Source: Cynocephalus volans | Lineage: Eukaryota; Chordata; Mammalia; Dermoptera; Cynocephalidae | Direction of reading: 5' to 3' | Assembly (NCBI RefSeq): GCF_027409185.1 | Contig: NC_084475.1 | Location: 17,442,130 to 17,506,129, forward strand | DNA length: 64,000 nt | Shown: positions 1 to 10,990 of the stretch, piece by piece | Layout: each line of letters opens with the position of its first letter | How positions within the stretch are numbered: the first letter of the stretch is position 1 | Program-made: the position numbers and the translations under genes | Notes under the pieces: generated by a model | What the model saw: only the letters and a program-made list of their open reading frames with translations | What the model was told of the DNA's origin: nothing | Database searches by the model: none

Positions 1-379
1 CTGCATGGTGCCCGGTGTCTCTGGAGCACGGAGATCTGACCTCCCCTCCCCTGCCCTCCTCACCTACAGGGTCAAGGCTGCGCTGGGGACGGCCTTATGC
101 TTGGTGGGGACTCCAGAGACTCAAGGTGTCACACGGTGAAATGGCAGAAGCAAGAGGCGGTGACGAGTAGGGAAGGCCCCGGAGGAGGCAGGAAGTGCTG
201 GTGCCTTTGAGCTCTTTCTAGGCGTGTTTATGGTTCTGTAGCCCGGGGCGACCCAACCAAACTCCACCGACCTGAAGGGAAGTCGCCCCATGGCGGTGCT
301 GTCACCTGACCCAACGGGGTTCCAGAAACAATCGGGGCGCACCGGGCCTGGGGTCCTCGCAGGTGGCCGTTGCGGTGCG

Positions 380-462
380 CTCTGCTCTCTCTCCCTTCTC
401 TGTCCTTCTTTCCCTCCCTCCTTCCTTCCCTCCTTCCTTCCTTCCCTGCCTCCCTCCCTACC
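380..462. repeat. (CTTC/CCTT)n polypyrimidine simple repeat
   Basis: An imperfect run of CTTCC and CCCT units is visible on the plus strand. It is the source of the Pro/Ser-rich and Lys/Arg/Glu-rich ORFs that overlap it on either strand. No coding signal lies around it. Confidence 0.85.
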
Positions 463-1060
463 TGGGAAGGGTGAACCCAGCTTGCAACCCCTCCCCTGTG
501 GCAGGGGAGCTGAGCGATGGGTGGAGGGAGAGAGCGGGGACTGCAATCAGAGTCTCATTGCTTTGTTGTGCTGCCTCAGACTCAGGAGTGTGGACATAAA
601 ATGGTTTTGTATTTCCTCTCATCAGCGCCCTCAGCCCTGCTCTGTCAAGTTCTGCTTTCCGTCTCCAACTGACGTCTCAGCAGGTCCCACAGTTTTTTTC
701 TGATCATTTGCAGTTGTTAAGATCGTTCCAGTTTTAAACTGCAACTTCATGTCTGATTCCCAGCTCTCGGGTCCCCTTCCCTGCACCAGTCCAGCTGCAG
801 CTGTGAGACAGGCATGGGAAGGGCTGCCCGTCTCTCTCTGACTTGGTCTGTTTCCATCTGCCCCAGGTAGTGTCTGCTCTCAAGCTGGCCTCCGTGGAGG
901 TCGTGTTCCCATCTCTCCCTCCCCCCGTGTTTCTTAGGGTGATTTCAGACTCACTCTGGACATCTCTATTACCGAGGACGCCTTCACAAAGGGATGCACA
1001 CGTCTCCCTTCAAGCCTCGCCAGTGGTGGCCCAAGCCCTTAACACTTTCTCTGGGTCAGG
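463..1060. other. Unassigned sequence, no gene seen
   Basis: Ordinary GC-moderate DNA. I see no splice-bounded exon, recognisable protein or clear repeat. The short ORFs have no recognisable composition. Confidence 0.5.
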
Positions 1061-1436
1061 TGTCCGTCTCAGTGTGTTTTTGCTGCTATAATGAATACCT
1101 GAGGCTGGGTAATTTCTAATGAACAGAAATTTTTTGGCTCATGGGTCTGGGGGCTGGAAAGTCCAAGATCAAGGGACTGGCATCTGGCAAGGGCCTTCTT
1201 GTTGGATCGTCCCGTGGCAGGAGGCAGAAGGACGAGAGAGAGAGAAAGAAAAGGGGGCCAAACTCCCCCTTTGATCATAACAAACCCAGTCTCATGGTAA
1301 CAGCATGAATCCATTCCTGAGGGCAGAGCCCTCACGGCCTGGTCGCCTCTTACAGGTCCCACCTCATAATGCTGTTACAATGGCAATTAAATGTTAACAT
1401 GAGTTTTGGAGGGGACAGACATTCAAACCATGGTAG
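1061..1436 (-). mobile_element. MaLR (MST/MLT-like) LTR, antisense
   Basis: The segment starts with a degraded form of the MaLR 3' end in reverse complement (a CTGCTATAATGAATACCTGAG-like start followed by CTGGGTAATTT). It continues through the usual TGGAAAGTCCAAGATCAAGG and GAGGGCAGAGCCCTCA blocks and ends in ATTCAAACCATGG. These blocks are typical of ERVL-MaLR LTRs read backwards. No TSD is clear, so it is an old copy. Confidence 0.7.
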
Positions 1437-2149
1437 TGTCCCCCACTTGAGGGCAGCCTGGGCAGTCCACGTCTCCTGCCTCTCCTCAGTGCCATGGTTA
1501 TACACATGGAGCCACAGGAAATTATGAGGACGTCTACGATGCCTTCTACATGCTATAAAGATATGGGGGCGATACCCTGGTCTTTCTTCCTGGACAATTG
1601 CACCACAGTAGCTACTTGCCCAGCCACGACCAGCTGCTCCAGCCAGATTCTTGCCCTCAGCATGCCCCAGGTGGGTAGCAGACACCAGTTTCTATGTGTA
1701 CGTGCACCTTATACTCCCGAGAACTGTCCTGGGTACACCTGCTCCATGCCCCATCTGTCCTGAGAGCAGGAATGGAGAAGACCGCAAACTCTGCAGCTCC
1801 ACAAGCGCTGGCTACGAGTGAGCTTCCCACGGCCTCCACTTGCAGGCACCCCCAGTCTCTAAGAAGTATCTGCCTGGAGCCCCACTTGTTTGGCTCGGTA
1901 GGGAGGGAGACACTGCCTCAGCTGACTTGGGTTTGGGGGAAGAGCTCCTCTCCTCTCTCTATCCTAGAATGACAGTACTGTAGAATAAAATCATAATATG
2001 TTAAATGCAATCAGAACAATTCCTATGCATTTTTCATTAATGCTGCCATGGAATATTCTATTATTAGCTTTATCTTACTACAAAAAAAGTTAGGGAAATT
2101 TAGGGGGGACAGGTAATTTGTCCACGATTGCACAATCAGAAGGGTCCAT
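1437..2149. other. Unassigned sequence, no gene seen
   Basis: No convincing exon or repeat was recognised. The distal part, from about 1,980, is AT-rich. Confidence 0.45.
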
Positions 2150-2740
2150 TAATCAGTTTTGCTTCATAACAAAGAAACTGCACAAATCTCAATGGCTTAC
2201 GGCAAGTGTGGGCAAACTACTGTTTTTCTACAGCCCATGAGCTAAGAGTGGTTTGTACATTTTCAAATAGTAAAAAAAAAAATTAAAAGAGGAATATTTC
2301 ATAACATGAAAGAGTTACATGAAATTCAGATTTCAGTGTCCACAGGTAAAGTTTTATTGGACACAGCCAGGTTCATCTGTGTATGTACTGTCTATGGCTG
2401 CTTTTGCACCACAACAGCAGAGTTGAGGAACTGCTGAAGACCATCTGGCCCTATACAGAAGTTTGCCAACCCCTGCCAACATTTATTTTTCTCACTCAGA
2501 GTTCCCTGGGTTGACTGGGATTATCTCGAGGGTGCAGGTTGGGTTCAGGTGGGCTCCATCTTCATCGTTCTGAGACCAGCAGCTACCCGGGGCATATTCT
2601 TCTTGTGGCAGATGGAGGAAGTGCCAGAGAGGTGAGCAGAAACACACGACACCACTGAAAGCCAGGCTCACGGTCACTTCCTCCCACATCCCACATGCTC
2701 TGTGCATTCTAGCGGGGGAACTGCAAAGTCACATGCCAGA
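2150..2740 (-). mobile_element. Probable MLT1-like LTR, antisense, interrupted
   Basis: The left part (CATAACAAAG..CTCAATGGCTTA) and the right part (ACATTTATTTTTCTCACTCAGAG, GGGTTGACTGGGATTATC) look like the two halves of an antisense MLT1-type LTR, split by the hAT element at 2,203-2,475. The match is to recalled family structure only, and the outer ends are approximate. Confidence 0.4.
2203..2475. mobile_element. Non-autonomous hAT DNA transposon
   Basis: The imperfect terminal inverted repeats are visible: CAAGTGTGGGCAAACT at the left and AGTTTGCCAACCCCTG at the right. The interior has the family blocks GTTTTATTGGACACAGCC and TGTCTATGGCTGCTTTTGC, common in a mammal-wide hAT family. I do not assign the exact MER name. 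No 8-bp TSD is recognisable. Confidence 0.7.
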
Positions 2741-3879
2741 GGGCGAGAATGTATCATTCTGATCCCAGGAGGGAGTAAAGAATTAGAAGCAGGGATTTCA
2801 CTGACCCCAGTTGGAAATCTAGGACTTGAATTCAGGGCTCTCTGACTCGACAGTCTGTGTGCTGGTCCCTCTGCTGCACTGACTTCTGTCCTAGGCAAAC
2901 TATTAGGTGTGCATGAAAGAAAGACTGGAAAAAAGAATGCAGAAATATTCTCCCATCGTTCTCCACCCACAAGGGCTGTTCCTGCGCACCACCAGGCACC
3001 ATCCCAATATACCACCTTCTCCAAGTAACCAAAAAAGCCAACAATTGTAAGCAAAATCAAAATGCCTTCTGAAAACCCTGGAAGTCCTCCGCAAGTGCTT
3101 GCAAGAGCAGTGCATTCTCCAGGAACGCCGTTGTCAATAACAACGCTTAGTGACAGGAAGCTGAAAAATTCCGAAGACCATCGCTTCAATTTCCCAGCAG
3201 GTATTCCTGCAGCAAGCTCCTTTCCGAGTCAGATAGAAGCAAGTTATGTGTGTCTGGAAGCCTTTACAAGTGAGCAGAAGAAGCTGGGAGAATAACACTT
3301 TGCAGTTACTCCTCTGCCAGTTTTTCACTAACGCAGGGAGGAGCAGACCCACTGCTGACTGCAGCCATCAGCTGTGAGATACGAAGCCTCCCGGAAGTCG
3401 AGAACAACCAAGTTTGTTGTGCTGACCGCCAAGGCTAAGGCGGCCTGGGAGAGGATGATGGATACATGCCCAAGCGTGACAGCATCTCGATGAGCCTCCC
3501 ACAGCTCGAAGTTGATTCTCCCTGTCGTGATGGAATCGGACACTTGCCAGGAAATCGACAGGAGGGTGGAGGGAGTTAGGAAACCGTGCACGCTACTCAC
3601 TCTGCAGCTGCTGCATTTAAAGAAAGATGCCCGAAGAAAAGAAACGTCGCAAATAATACAGTGGCCCCAATGTGTTGTAGAACGGGGTGGGATGGAGTCG
3701 ATTTTCTTTTCTAAAACTCCAGGACGCTGAGACACTGTGGATGTAGGGAGCCGTTGAACACACATGTCAGAAATGTACTCGATGAGATGTCTTCTGGATG
3801 CACCTCCCTACGTGTGTTTCTTTCTAAATGATGCTCCAGATAAAATCAGGGGAAATGTTTTTGCTCACATCTGTGAAGG
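2741..3879. other. Unassigned sequence, no gene seen
   Basis: Several ORFs of 60-170 codons overlap here on both strands, but none has a recognisable domain or splice-bounded structure. I treat them as chance. Confidence 0.4.
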
Positions 3880-4135
3880 TGTAAAAACTACCATTTGTTG
3901 AGACCTTGTTTGTGCCAGGCACAAGATGTTTCACAGACCTGATTTCATTTAACCCTTCCTATGAAGTAGGCGTAACTGTGCCTGTGCTGCTCATGAAACT
4001 GAGACAGAGACAGAAAGGTTTAGTAGCTTGTCTAAGGTAGCCCAGCCCAGCTCACAAGTAATAGAGCCAAGGTTGAAAGTTGGATTTGCCTGCATCCACA
4101 TCAGTGTTTTTCATTCATTATACAGCCTCCCAAAA
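3880..4135 (-). mobile_element. MIR SINE, antisense
   Basis: Carries the antisense MIR order: CATTTGTTGAG, TTTGTGCCAGGCAC, TCATTTAACCCTTCCTATGAAGTAGG, GAAACTGAGACAGAGA, AGCTCACAAGTAATAGAGCCAAGG. It is diverged, as expected for this ancient tRNA-derived family. Confidence 0.75.
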
Positions 4136-4197
4136 GAGTAGGTTAAAATACTTTATCTCTAAGTGAATATAATTTAGCCAGTTTATGTTGCTGCAAA

Positions 4198-4216
4198 GTT
4201 TTTTTTTTTTTTTTTG
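4198..4216. repeat. (T)n run
   Basis: A near-pure T tract with no adjoining SINE body, so I cannot assign it to a retroposon tail. Confidence 0.8.
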
Positions 4217-4389
4217 CAAGATTAAAAGTCCTCCCTAGTATGAGTTCTCTGCGCTGATGCTATGCAGCCCTGACTTACCTACACATCAAACCCTCGAGGA
4301 AATCAGCATCAGCCCAAACCAATTTGTACTGCTCCCTTCATTACGATGACGAGGCTGGCTGGACTCTTGCGGGGCCGGTTCCCCCTGGA

Positions 4390-4905
4390 CTCTCCCCTTG
4401 CCATCTCCCATTCTTTTTTTCCCAACAATTTATTATGAACACTCTCAAATATATGGCAATGTTGAGAAAATTCTACTCGAACAACCGTATATCCATCACC
4501 TAGGTTCTACCATTAACACTTTCCTACTGTTGCTTTATCATGTGTCTGTCCATCTGTCCATCTATCAATGCACCTTACTTTCAATGAGGATTACTATCAT
4601 CAGTTCACTTCCCGTACATAAGTCAGCATGCTTGTCATTAGCTAGAGCTCTATATTTATTTACATTTTTTTCTTTGAGGTAAAATTTGCACGGAATGACG
4701 TGCCCAGATCCTAAGTGTACCTTTGCAGAGTTTTGACAAGTGCACACATCGTGCATCCCAAACCTCTGTCCCTATATAGAATGTTACCATCACCCCAGAA
4801 AGTTCCCTCATGTCCCAACCAATTCCCTCCTCCAACTTCCAGGGGCAAAGGAGGTGTGCTGATGTGCACATGACCATGAGATCCATTGGTCCTACCATAC
4901 ACTCC
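4390..4905 (+). mobile_element. Diverged interspersed repeat, possibly L1 3' UTR
   Basis: Contains the order familiar from old L1 3' sequences: a short-term 'CAATTTATTATGAAC' start, 'TATATCCATCACCTAGGTTC', 'GAGGTAAAATTTGCAC', 'AGTGTACCTTTGCAGAG' and 'AATGTTACCATCACCCCAGAA'. Family and limits are uncertain. Confidence 0.4.
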
Positions 4906-5960
4906 ACCATCTGGAAACAGCCAGACTAAAAAAAATGCTTGGATGGCCTATTAAAGGCTCATCTAAGGCATTGGAGAAGGGGTAACTTCTTGCACCTTAG
5001 GTGTGTGTCCTCTGGAATGAGGTAGATACACTAAATCGATGGTCAATACATGGGACAGTGTCCACAAGGGCTAGAATACATCAGTCCAGGAAGCACTGCC
5101 CTTTTACCAGCTCTGCAAACTTAGGCTCTGCTAGATTTAAGGTCCCGGTTTCTGAGTCAGTAGGGGGACGCTGGACTCGCCTCCACTAGGGGACACAGTA
5201 AGGGTTCTACTGAACTTGAAACTACAACTACTACCTGGTCATTTTGGCCTCCACATGCCAGTGGGCCAGTGGGCAAAGGAAGAATTTACCATATGCAGGG
5301 ATAATTGACCACGATTGCTATGAGGCTATGGTTGTCACTGCACACTGGTGGCAGGGACAGAGGAGTATATCTGCAAACCTGAATATTCACTTGAGTATGT
5401 CTAGGTGCTTCTGTTCCTGTAATAACCGCAAAATTGGCAATTTCAACAGCCACAGCCCAAGAAGGGTAAAGCAAGCAAGAGCTCACATTCTCTGTAGGTG
5501 AAAGTCTGGGTCACCACACTAGGAAATAAGACTAAACCAGCTGTCATGAGAGGAGGGCAAGAGAAACCTAGAAAGGGCCGTGGAGGAGAGAGTGGATGGA
5601 CACCAGCTTTGGCCTTGGAACCAGCTGCAGCAGCAGGGACTGCAGGTTGTTCCACTGACCCAGTAGTACTGTCTTCTCAGAGACTGTGGCTGGCCACCTT
5701 GCAGGCAGTGCTGTGATAACCTGGACATCAAGGAGGAAGACATGCTTGGCTGTGAGTGATGCAAAGGGCCACCTGCATCAGACACTTCTTCTGAGTCACT
5801 GCACATCCTCAGCTCCAGCCACTTTCCAGGCTCTGACCAGTTTTCTAACCATACATTGCCCCAAGCTCACACAACATACGTCTTACTTTTTCATCTGCAA
5901 CTTCTCCAGCACCATCGTGGGACACTTTTACGCTGGGGTCAGCACTCACATGTCTTATTA
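4906..5960. other. Unassigned sequence, no gene seen
   Basis: No exon or repeat was identified with confidence. Overlapping ORFs of 60-95 codons on both strands at 5.2-5.9 kb look like chance. Confidence 0.4.
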
Positions 5961-5961
5961 G

Positions 5962-6478
5962 CTATTCATTGTTGCATAACAAATTGCTCCAAAACTTAAA
6001 GCAACAGTAAGCACTTATTACCCTGCACAGCCTGTGGGTCAGGAATTATGAGGAGGCTATGCTGGATGACTCTGCTGCATGGCTTCTCGTGAGATTGCTG
6101 TAAAGATGTCACTCCACACCACAATCATCTGAAAGCTCGACTGGGCCTGGACGATCCCCTTCCAAGATGGTTGACTCATGTAGTGGTCAAGCTGGTGCTT
6201 CTGTTGGCAGAATTTCATTTCTTGCCACCTGGATCTCCCCATAGGGCCACGTGAGGATCCCCATGCTGTGGATGTTGGTTTTTCCCAGAGCAAGTGAACC
6301 AAGGTGCAAAGCAGAAGCTGCAATGTCTTTTGTGACCCAGCCTCAGACGCACACTCTACCACTTCTGCAGTGTGCCCTCGGTTACACACGTCAGCCCTAT
6401 TTAACGTGGGAGGAGACTGCACAGGGTTGTAAATACTAGGAAGCAAGAATCACTGGGGGCCATTGTGGAGCTGGTCAT
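5962..6478 (-). mobile_element. MLT1 (ERVL-MaLR) LTR, antisense
   Basis: Starts with GTTGCATAACAAATTGCTCCAAAACTTA and runs through GTGGGTCAGGAATTATGAGG, GAAAGCTCGACTGGGCCTGG, CCAAGATGGTTGACTCATGT and TGCAATGTCTTTTGTGACC. This is the antisense MLT1 order. The 129-codon minus ORF across it is a by-product. Confidence 0.75.
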
Positions 6479-6796
6479 CACACACATGAGCCACCCAGAA
6501 GTACCAGGCAGTTAATGCCTAAGAAGTCAACTTGGACCCATGGGGGACAGGAACCAATAGATAAATGCTTCCCTTCTGCCCTTCCAGGCAGATAGTTCTG
6601 AGATGTACTTCAAAAGGTTCCCAGGAAAGTCCTAGTAAAATTAAGCACCAGTTACCTATGGCAGTGGCAAAACTGATGGTGCATCCTTGTACGGGCTTTC
6701 CACCCTCCCCTGCTCCTCTCCACCCAATTCCCTCACTCTACTCTACTCCCTGGAATCACTTCCCACATCCACAAGCTTTTGCCTCTGGCTCTGCTT

Positions 6797-6888
6797 ATTG
6801 CATGTGCATGTGCATGTGTGTGAGTGTGCGTGTGTGCGTGCATGTGTGTGTGCGTGTGCGTGTGCATGTGTGTGTGTGTGTGTGTGTT
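6797..6888. repeat. (TG)n microsatellite
   Basis: A TG/CA tract with interspersed CATG and CGTG units, ending in an uninterrupted TG run. It yields Val/Cys-repeat ORFs that are not genes. Confidence 0.95.
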
Positions 6889-6929
6889 GAGGAAGGGAGT
6901 AGGACTCAGGCTAAGACAGCTAAGTAGTA

Positions 6930-7195
6930 TTTGTTGTTGGCTGTTTATTGAGGCACAATTATATGGTAAAATGCACAGCTCTCAAGTAGACAGAATGGTG
7001 AATTTTGATAAATGTATATACACCCATGTGGCTAACACCCCATCAATATATAGAGTATTGCCAGCACCCTAGAAAATCCCGTCGTGTCCTTTTTCAGTCT
7101 CTCTCTCTCCCCACAGAGGCAACCACTATTCAGATTTGCATTCCTGTAGATTAGCCTGCTTCTGAATTTTATACAAATACAACAGAGGTACAGTA
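6930..7195 (+). mobile_element. Diverged L1-like 3' sequence
   Basis: Same general layout as the element at 4.4-4.9 kb: TTGAGGCACAATTATATGG, GGTGAATTTTGATAAATGTATA, ACCATTCAG-like blocks and GATTTGCATTCCTGTAGATTAG. Assignment is tentative. Confidence 0.4.
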
Positions 7196-7596
7196 TTTTC
7201 TTTGTGGGGGTGGGTGAAAGGTGGCTACAAAATCTTTGACAAGAGGTAGAGTCTGTTCGCCCTTCTCTTGAATCTGGGCTGGGCTTGTGGCTTGTTTTGA
7301 CAACAGAATGCCGCTGAAGTGATGCTGTGATTTCCAAGGCCTGGGACTTAAGAAATCTGCAGCTTCACCTTCTCTCCTTGGGATGCTCCCGCGGGTGCTG
7401 GCAGAAGTGCTGGCAGCAGCCAGAGTCAGAATTAGGATCAAGAAGTTCACAGGAGGTGCCCAACACAACGTCGAAACACGTGAGATGCAGCCAACATGGT
7501 ACTCAAAGGTCACTGAAGGGCCAAAATATGTGTATTAAAAATAAGAAAGATGGAAAATGTATGAGCCAGCATGCAATTAAAGAAGCTGGAAACAAG
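7196..7596. other. Unassigned sequence, no gene seen
   Basis: No exon signal was seen. A 94-codon plus ORF and a 114-codon minus ORF overlap here and lack any recognisable composition. Confidence 0.4.
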
Positions 7597-7708
7597 GGGC
7601 TGGCCACTTAGCTCAGTTGGTTAGAGAGCAGCCGGATAACACCAAGGTCCCAGGTTCGGATCCCTGTACTGGCCAGCTGCAAAAAACAAACAAACAAACA
7701 AAAAAAAC
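7597..7708 (+). mobile_element. tRNA-Ile-derived SINE, monomer
   Basis: The tRNA-like body has an A box TAGCTCAGTTGG (7,609-7,620) and a B box GGTTCGGATCC (7,653-7,663), then an A-rich tail (AAAC)n. The body resembles tRNA-Ile(AAT). This is the simplest form of the SINE family seen through the window, as in the colugo t-SINE/CYN families. It is a retroposon, not a functional tRNA: the acceptor and anticodon arms are degraded. Confidence 0.85.
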
Positions 7709-7841
7709 TAGAAGATGGAAAAGAAAGCAGAGTAAAGTTAAAGAAAGTAGAGTAAAAGAAATAATAAAGATAAAAGCAAAAATTCATGAAATAGAAGAAA
7801 ATAGGGAGATAGATAAAACAAGTTTTTTTGTTTTTTGTTTT

Positions 7842-8227
7842 TTTTTGAAAAGCCCATTATAAAAAGAAAAACTGAACATGGATGAGCTTGGAGAAAATTA
7901 TGTTAAGTGAAATAAAGCAGGCACAGAAAGAGAAACACCACACGTCTTCAGTCATAAGTGGGAGCTAAGAAAGAGAAGAAGGAAGGAGGAAGGACAATCA
8001 CAAAGTGTGTTGAACTTTCAGAGGGAGAGAACAGGACTGTGCTTACGGGAGGTGGGGGAGGGGGAGGGGAGGGGGAGGGGAGTGGAAGGAGGGGGAGGGG
8101 AGTGGGAGGGGAGGGGAGTGGGAGGGGAGGGGGAGGGGAGGGTGCTTGCGAGAAATTGGTTAATGAACACAAAGGATGGTTACACTTCTAAATGATGAAT
8201 ATCCTAATAAAAAGAAAAAGAAAAGCT
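7842..8227 (+). mobile_element. L1 3' end with G-rich 3' UTR tract
   Basis: Begins with the C-terminal ORF2 coding block familiar in L1 (GAACATGGATGAGCTTGGAG, TGTTAAGTGAAATAAAGCAG, CATAAGTGGGAGCTAAG). It continues into a purine/G-rich tract at 8,045-8,142 and ends in AATAAAAAGAAAAAG. A G-rich polypurine tract is normal in mammalian L1 3' UTRs. The Gly-rich ORFs across it are artefacts. Confidence 0.8.
8045..8142 (+). repeat. (GGGGAGG)n G-rich tract in the L1 3' UTR
   Basis: Repeated GGGGAGGGG and GGGAGTGGG units on the plus strand, with many runs of three or more G in close spacing. This has clear G-quadruplex potential. Confidence 0.85.
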
Positions 8228-8549
8228 GTGACTAACTGAAGCAGAAAAAGTATAAAAAGACAAACAGTATCAGGAATGAAAATGGGGACTTAAGATATAT
8301 AGTAGAGTTTTTTTTATTGTATATAAATACTACAAACAACTTTATGTCAATACATCTGAAAATTTAAATAAAATGGATAATTTTCTTTTTTTTTTTCATT
8401 TTTTCTTTAAAGAGGGAGCGGGACGACCCAATCTCATCTAAATCCAGAACCAGACAGAAGCAGGGGTGAGAAAGACCAGCTCACTGGTGAAGGTAGATGC
8501 AAAAAAAAACCCAACTAAATTAAATAACAGCAAATTTAACTCAGCAGAT

Positions 8550-9410
8550 ATAAACCGAAATTTATCATGCCTTATTCCAGACATACAAAAACAACACATC
8601 ATATCATCTCTCAGTGTGGTTCACATTAAAGAAGAATGACATGGCCATCTCAACAGTCACATGAATAAAATTCAATGAAATTCAGTCATTCTTGATTTTA
8701 AAATACTCTAACAAACTAGAATTAGAAAGGAACTTTCTTATCTGATAAACAGAATTCATTAAAAACCTACAATGAATATCCTTAATGGTGAAATTTCAGA
8801 AACTGCGGCATTAAAATCCTAACTAGGACAGCGATGGTCTCATTGTTGAACATAGTAGCCAAGGCAGTAAGGAAGTGAGGTTTAAGAATCTGGAAAGACA
8901 GGCATTTGCAGATGACGTGACTGCCTACGGAGAAGTTTCAGGAAAATCTACAAACTATGAGAATTAATAACAGATCTCACTAAGATTGCTAGGTTTAAGA
9001 TCCAAATAAAAAAATTGCAGTACTTCTATATTAGTAGTAATAATCAATGGAACAAATATAATTTACGAAATACTATATACAAACCATAGCCACTGGAACA
9101 ACTGAAAATTTTAATTTAAAAAATAAGTTTCCACTAAAAATAAGGAGACAGCAGAGTATGCCATGCCATCTGGAGAACATAAGACAACTTTCTGAAGGAC
9201 ATAAATGAATAGAGAGATATTCATATTCACGCGTGGGAAGACAACGCTATATAGATGTCAATTCTCCTTAAATGAATATAAAAATTCAATGCAATTCTAA
9301 TCAAAAATCCAACAGAGTTTTTCATAAAACTAGACAACACGATTATGAAACTCACAAGAAAAAGCAAAGGACCAAAAATGATAAAGACATTTCTAGATGT
9401 GGAAAGCTGA
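8550..9410 (+). mobile_element. Old L1 ORF2 fragment (reverse transcriptase region)
   Basis: A broken reading frame still shows L1 ORF2 order. GCATTTGCAGATGAC at 8,902-8,916 encodes A-F-A-D-D, the RT catalytic motif. It is followed by downstream ORF2 blocks such as AATGAATATAAAAATTCAATGC and GAAACTCACAAGAAAAAGC. Frameshifts and stops make it non-functional. The 3' UTR is absent. Confidence 0.75.
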
Positions 9411-9902
9411 GATGTTCCTGAGCAACCACCCAGAGTAGCAGTTGGGCGTTGGCTCCTCGTTTTTGTGGGATGCGCCCACCCAGGCTTCGGTGGTTGGGGG
9501 GCAGGAGGGTCAGCCTGGCTTCAAGGCCAATGCAGACTGGACAGACGGGGTCATCCCTTCGGTCTTCCTTCCATCCTTACAGTACATGTACCCCTTGAGT
9601 TGTTTGCTGTTGCTACCACCAAATAATTCCTAAAGGAAAGAAAGAGTTCTAGGAAGAGACTGAGAAAATGGGAGGGGTCGGGGTCTCTTCACTACAGAAA
9701 GAGAGTTCCAGAAATTGCAATTAAAAGTTTTCAAAGGAAAGAGAAAAGCAGCATGGAAGGAAGAGAAAGAGCAAAGCAGAAACGGAGGGAGTGGGAGTGT
9801 TAGGGCAGAGACAACGCCTTTGGGATTTACCTCTGGGACACTAACCGAGGATGAGGTAAGGGTCACAATCATGGCGGTTTGGGCCAGGAGATATCTCAGT
9901 GA
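9411..9902. other. Unassigned sequence, no gene seen
   Basis: Purine-rich DNA before the nested LTR block. It ends in the GTGA (9,899-9,902) that forms the left TSD of LTR1. No exon was identified. Confidence 0.4.
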
Positions 9903-10229
9903 TGTTGAAAAAAAATTAACTGGGAGGCCGTTAGGCAGAGATAGCTCCAGCACTTGGATCCCTACGAAAGCAAATTGAAACCCAACTCAGTATAAACAGT
10001 AAAAACTTAAGCTTAACCAGCCAGAAGCCACCAACTAACCTCTAAAGAGGCACCGGCTTCACTTTAACCAACCAAATATTTTTTTTGTCTTGCTTCCACC
10101 CATGCCTTATAAAGGATTCCCCCTTGTGCCTTGTCAGTGGAGCCCCGAGCCCCTATATTGTGGTACCCAATTCATGAATCACTGTTTGCTCAAATAAACT
10201 CTTTACATTTTAATGTGCTGAAGTTCATC

Positions 10230-10334
10230 TTTTCTGTTTGAGTTTTTTGTGGGGAGGAGCTGCCTGGAATGGAGATCTGAACCCTTGACCTTGTGTTACA
10301 AGGCTGCGCTATAACCAACTGAGCTAACCAGCCA
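10230..10334 (-). mobile_element. tRNA-Ile-derived SINE inserted in LTR1
   Basis: Antisense monomer: T-rich tail at left, then GATCTGAACCC (B box complement) and CCAACTGAGCTAACCAGCC (A-box end) at right. The TSD is CTGAAGTTCATC, once at 10,218-10,229 and again at 10,714-10,725. The right copy has been pushed away by LTR2. Confidence 0.85.
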
Positions 10335-10338
10335 GCCT

Positions 10339-10711
10339 TGTTAGGAGAAATTAAAATTAACTCTCTCGGTGGCCTATTTTGCCTTTGAAATAGTACTTGC
10401 TTATTGCATCAGCCCCACTGTTAATCAATTGCTCACATTCTTGCTTCTGTAACCATGTCTGCTTTTCGCTTTAGCTGCCGCCCTGGCCACATGCTGAGAA
10501 GCCAGAACTTACTGCTGTATTAGCCACATGAATGCTGAGAAAACGAAACTTAAAAACCCAGAAGAGTCTGCCTATATAAACCCTGTGAAACCTAAGCTCG
10601 GGGCTCAGAGCTTGGAGCACTAGCTCATCTGGGCCTGTCAGCATAATAAAGTACCTGACTCTCCAACCCTCCAAGTTTTGATTGTTTCTCTGTCCAGTCC
10701 ATTCCATAACA
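10339..10711 (+). mobile_element. Solo ERV1-type LTR (LTR2) inserted at the SINE edge
   Basis: This 373-bp LTR begins TGTTAGG and ends CATAACA, with perfect 5-bp terminal inversions TGTTA/TAACA. The 4-bp TSD GCCT is at 10,335-10,338 and 10,712-10,715. A TATA-like CCTATATAAACC sits near 10,569, and a CATAATAAAG polyadenylation signal near 10,641. It is non-coding and has no internal region. Confidence 0.85.
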
Positions 10712-10799
10712 GCCTGAAGTTCATCATTTAACAGTGAGTTGGGCACCGACGGCATGAAGCTGGGTCATCTGTGCTGATGACCTCTGGATGGGGCTCTCC

Positions 10800-10990
10800 A
10801 GAAACATTTATTGAGTTCCTCCTCCTTGCCCAACCCTGTACCAGGTGCAGGGAACACAAACATCCTAAGACACAAGCAGCAGGGTGACATGCAGGCCCTC
10901 GTGCCCCTGAGAATAGCTGAGGAGGCAGCAGCAGGGAGACAGCACAGTGGGATCGAGCCACCACGGGGTGCTGTGCCGGGTGCTGAGGGG
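10800..10990 (-). mobile_element. L2 LINE 3' fragment, antisense
   Basis: TTTATTGAGTTCCTCCTCC, TACCAGGTGCAGGGAACAC and GTGACATGCAGGCCCTCGTG match the antisense L2 3' UTR order. Diverged. Confidence 0.55.

Larger units (their letters stand above)
9903..10733 (+). mobile_element. Solo ERV1-type LTR (LTR1), split by later insertions
   Basis: LTR1 starts TGTTGAAAA and ends ATTTAACA, with the 4-bp TSD GTGA at 9,899-9,902 and 10,734-10,737. The R-region features are visible: a CTTATAAAGG TATA-like box near 10,108 and AAATAAACTC near 10,193, preceded by TCATGAATCACTGTTTGCTC. Its body is 9,903-10,229, with the last few bases at 10,726-10,733. The intervening 0.5 kb is a SINE and a second LTR. No internal retroviral region remains. 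Confidence 0.8.

Noticed and set aside
7597..7680. Functional nuclear tRNA-Ile gene
   Set aside because: The A and B boxes are present, but the stems are degraded and an A-rich tail follows. The same body recurs as SINEs with target duplications.
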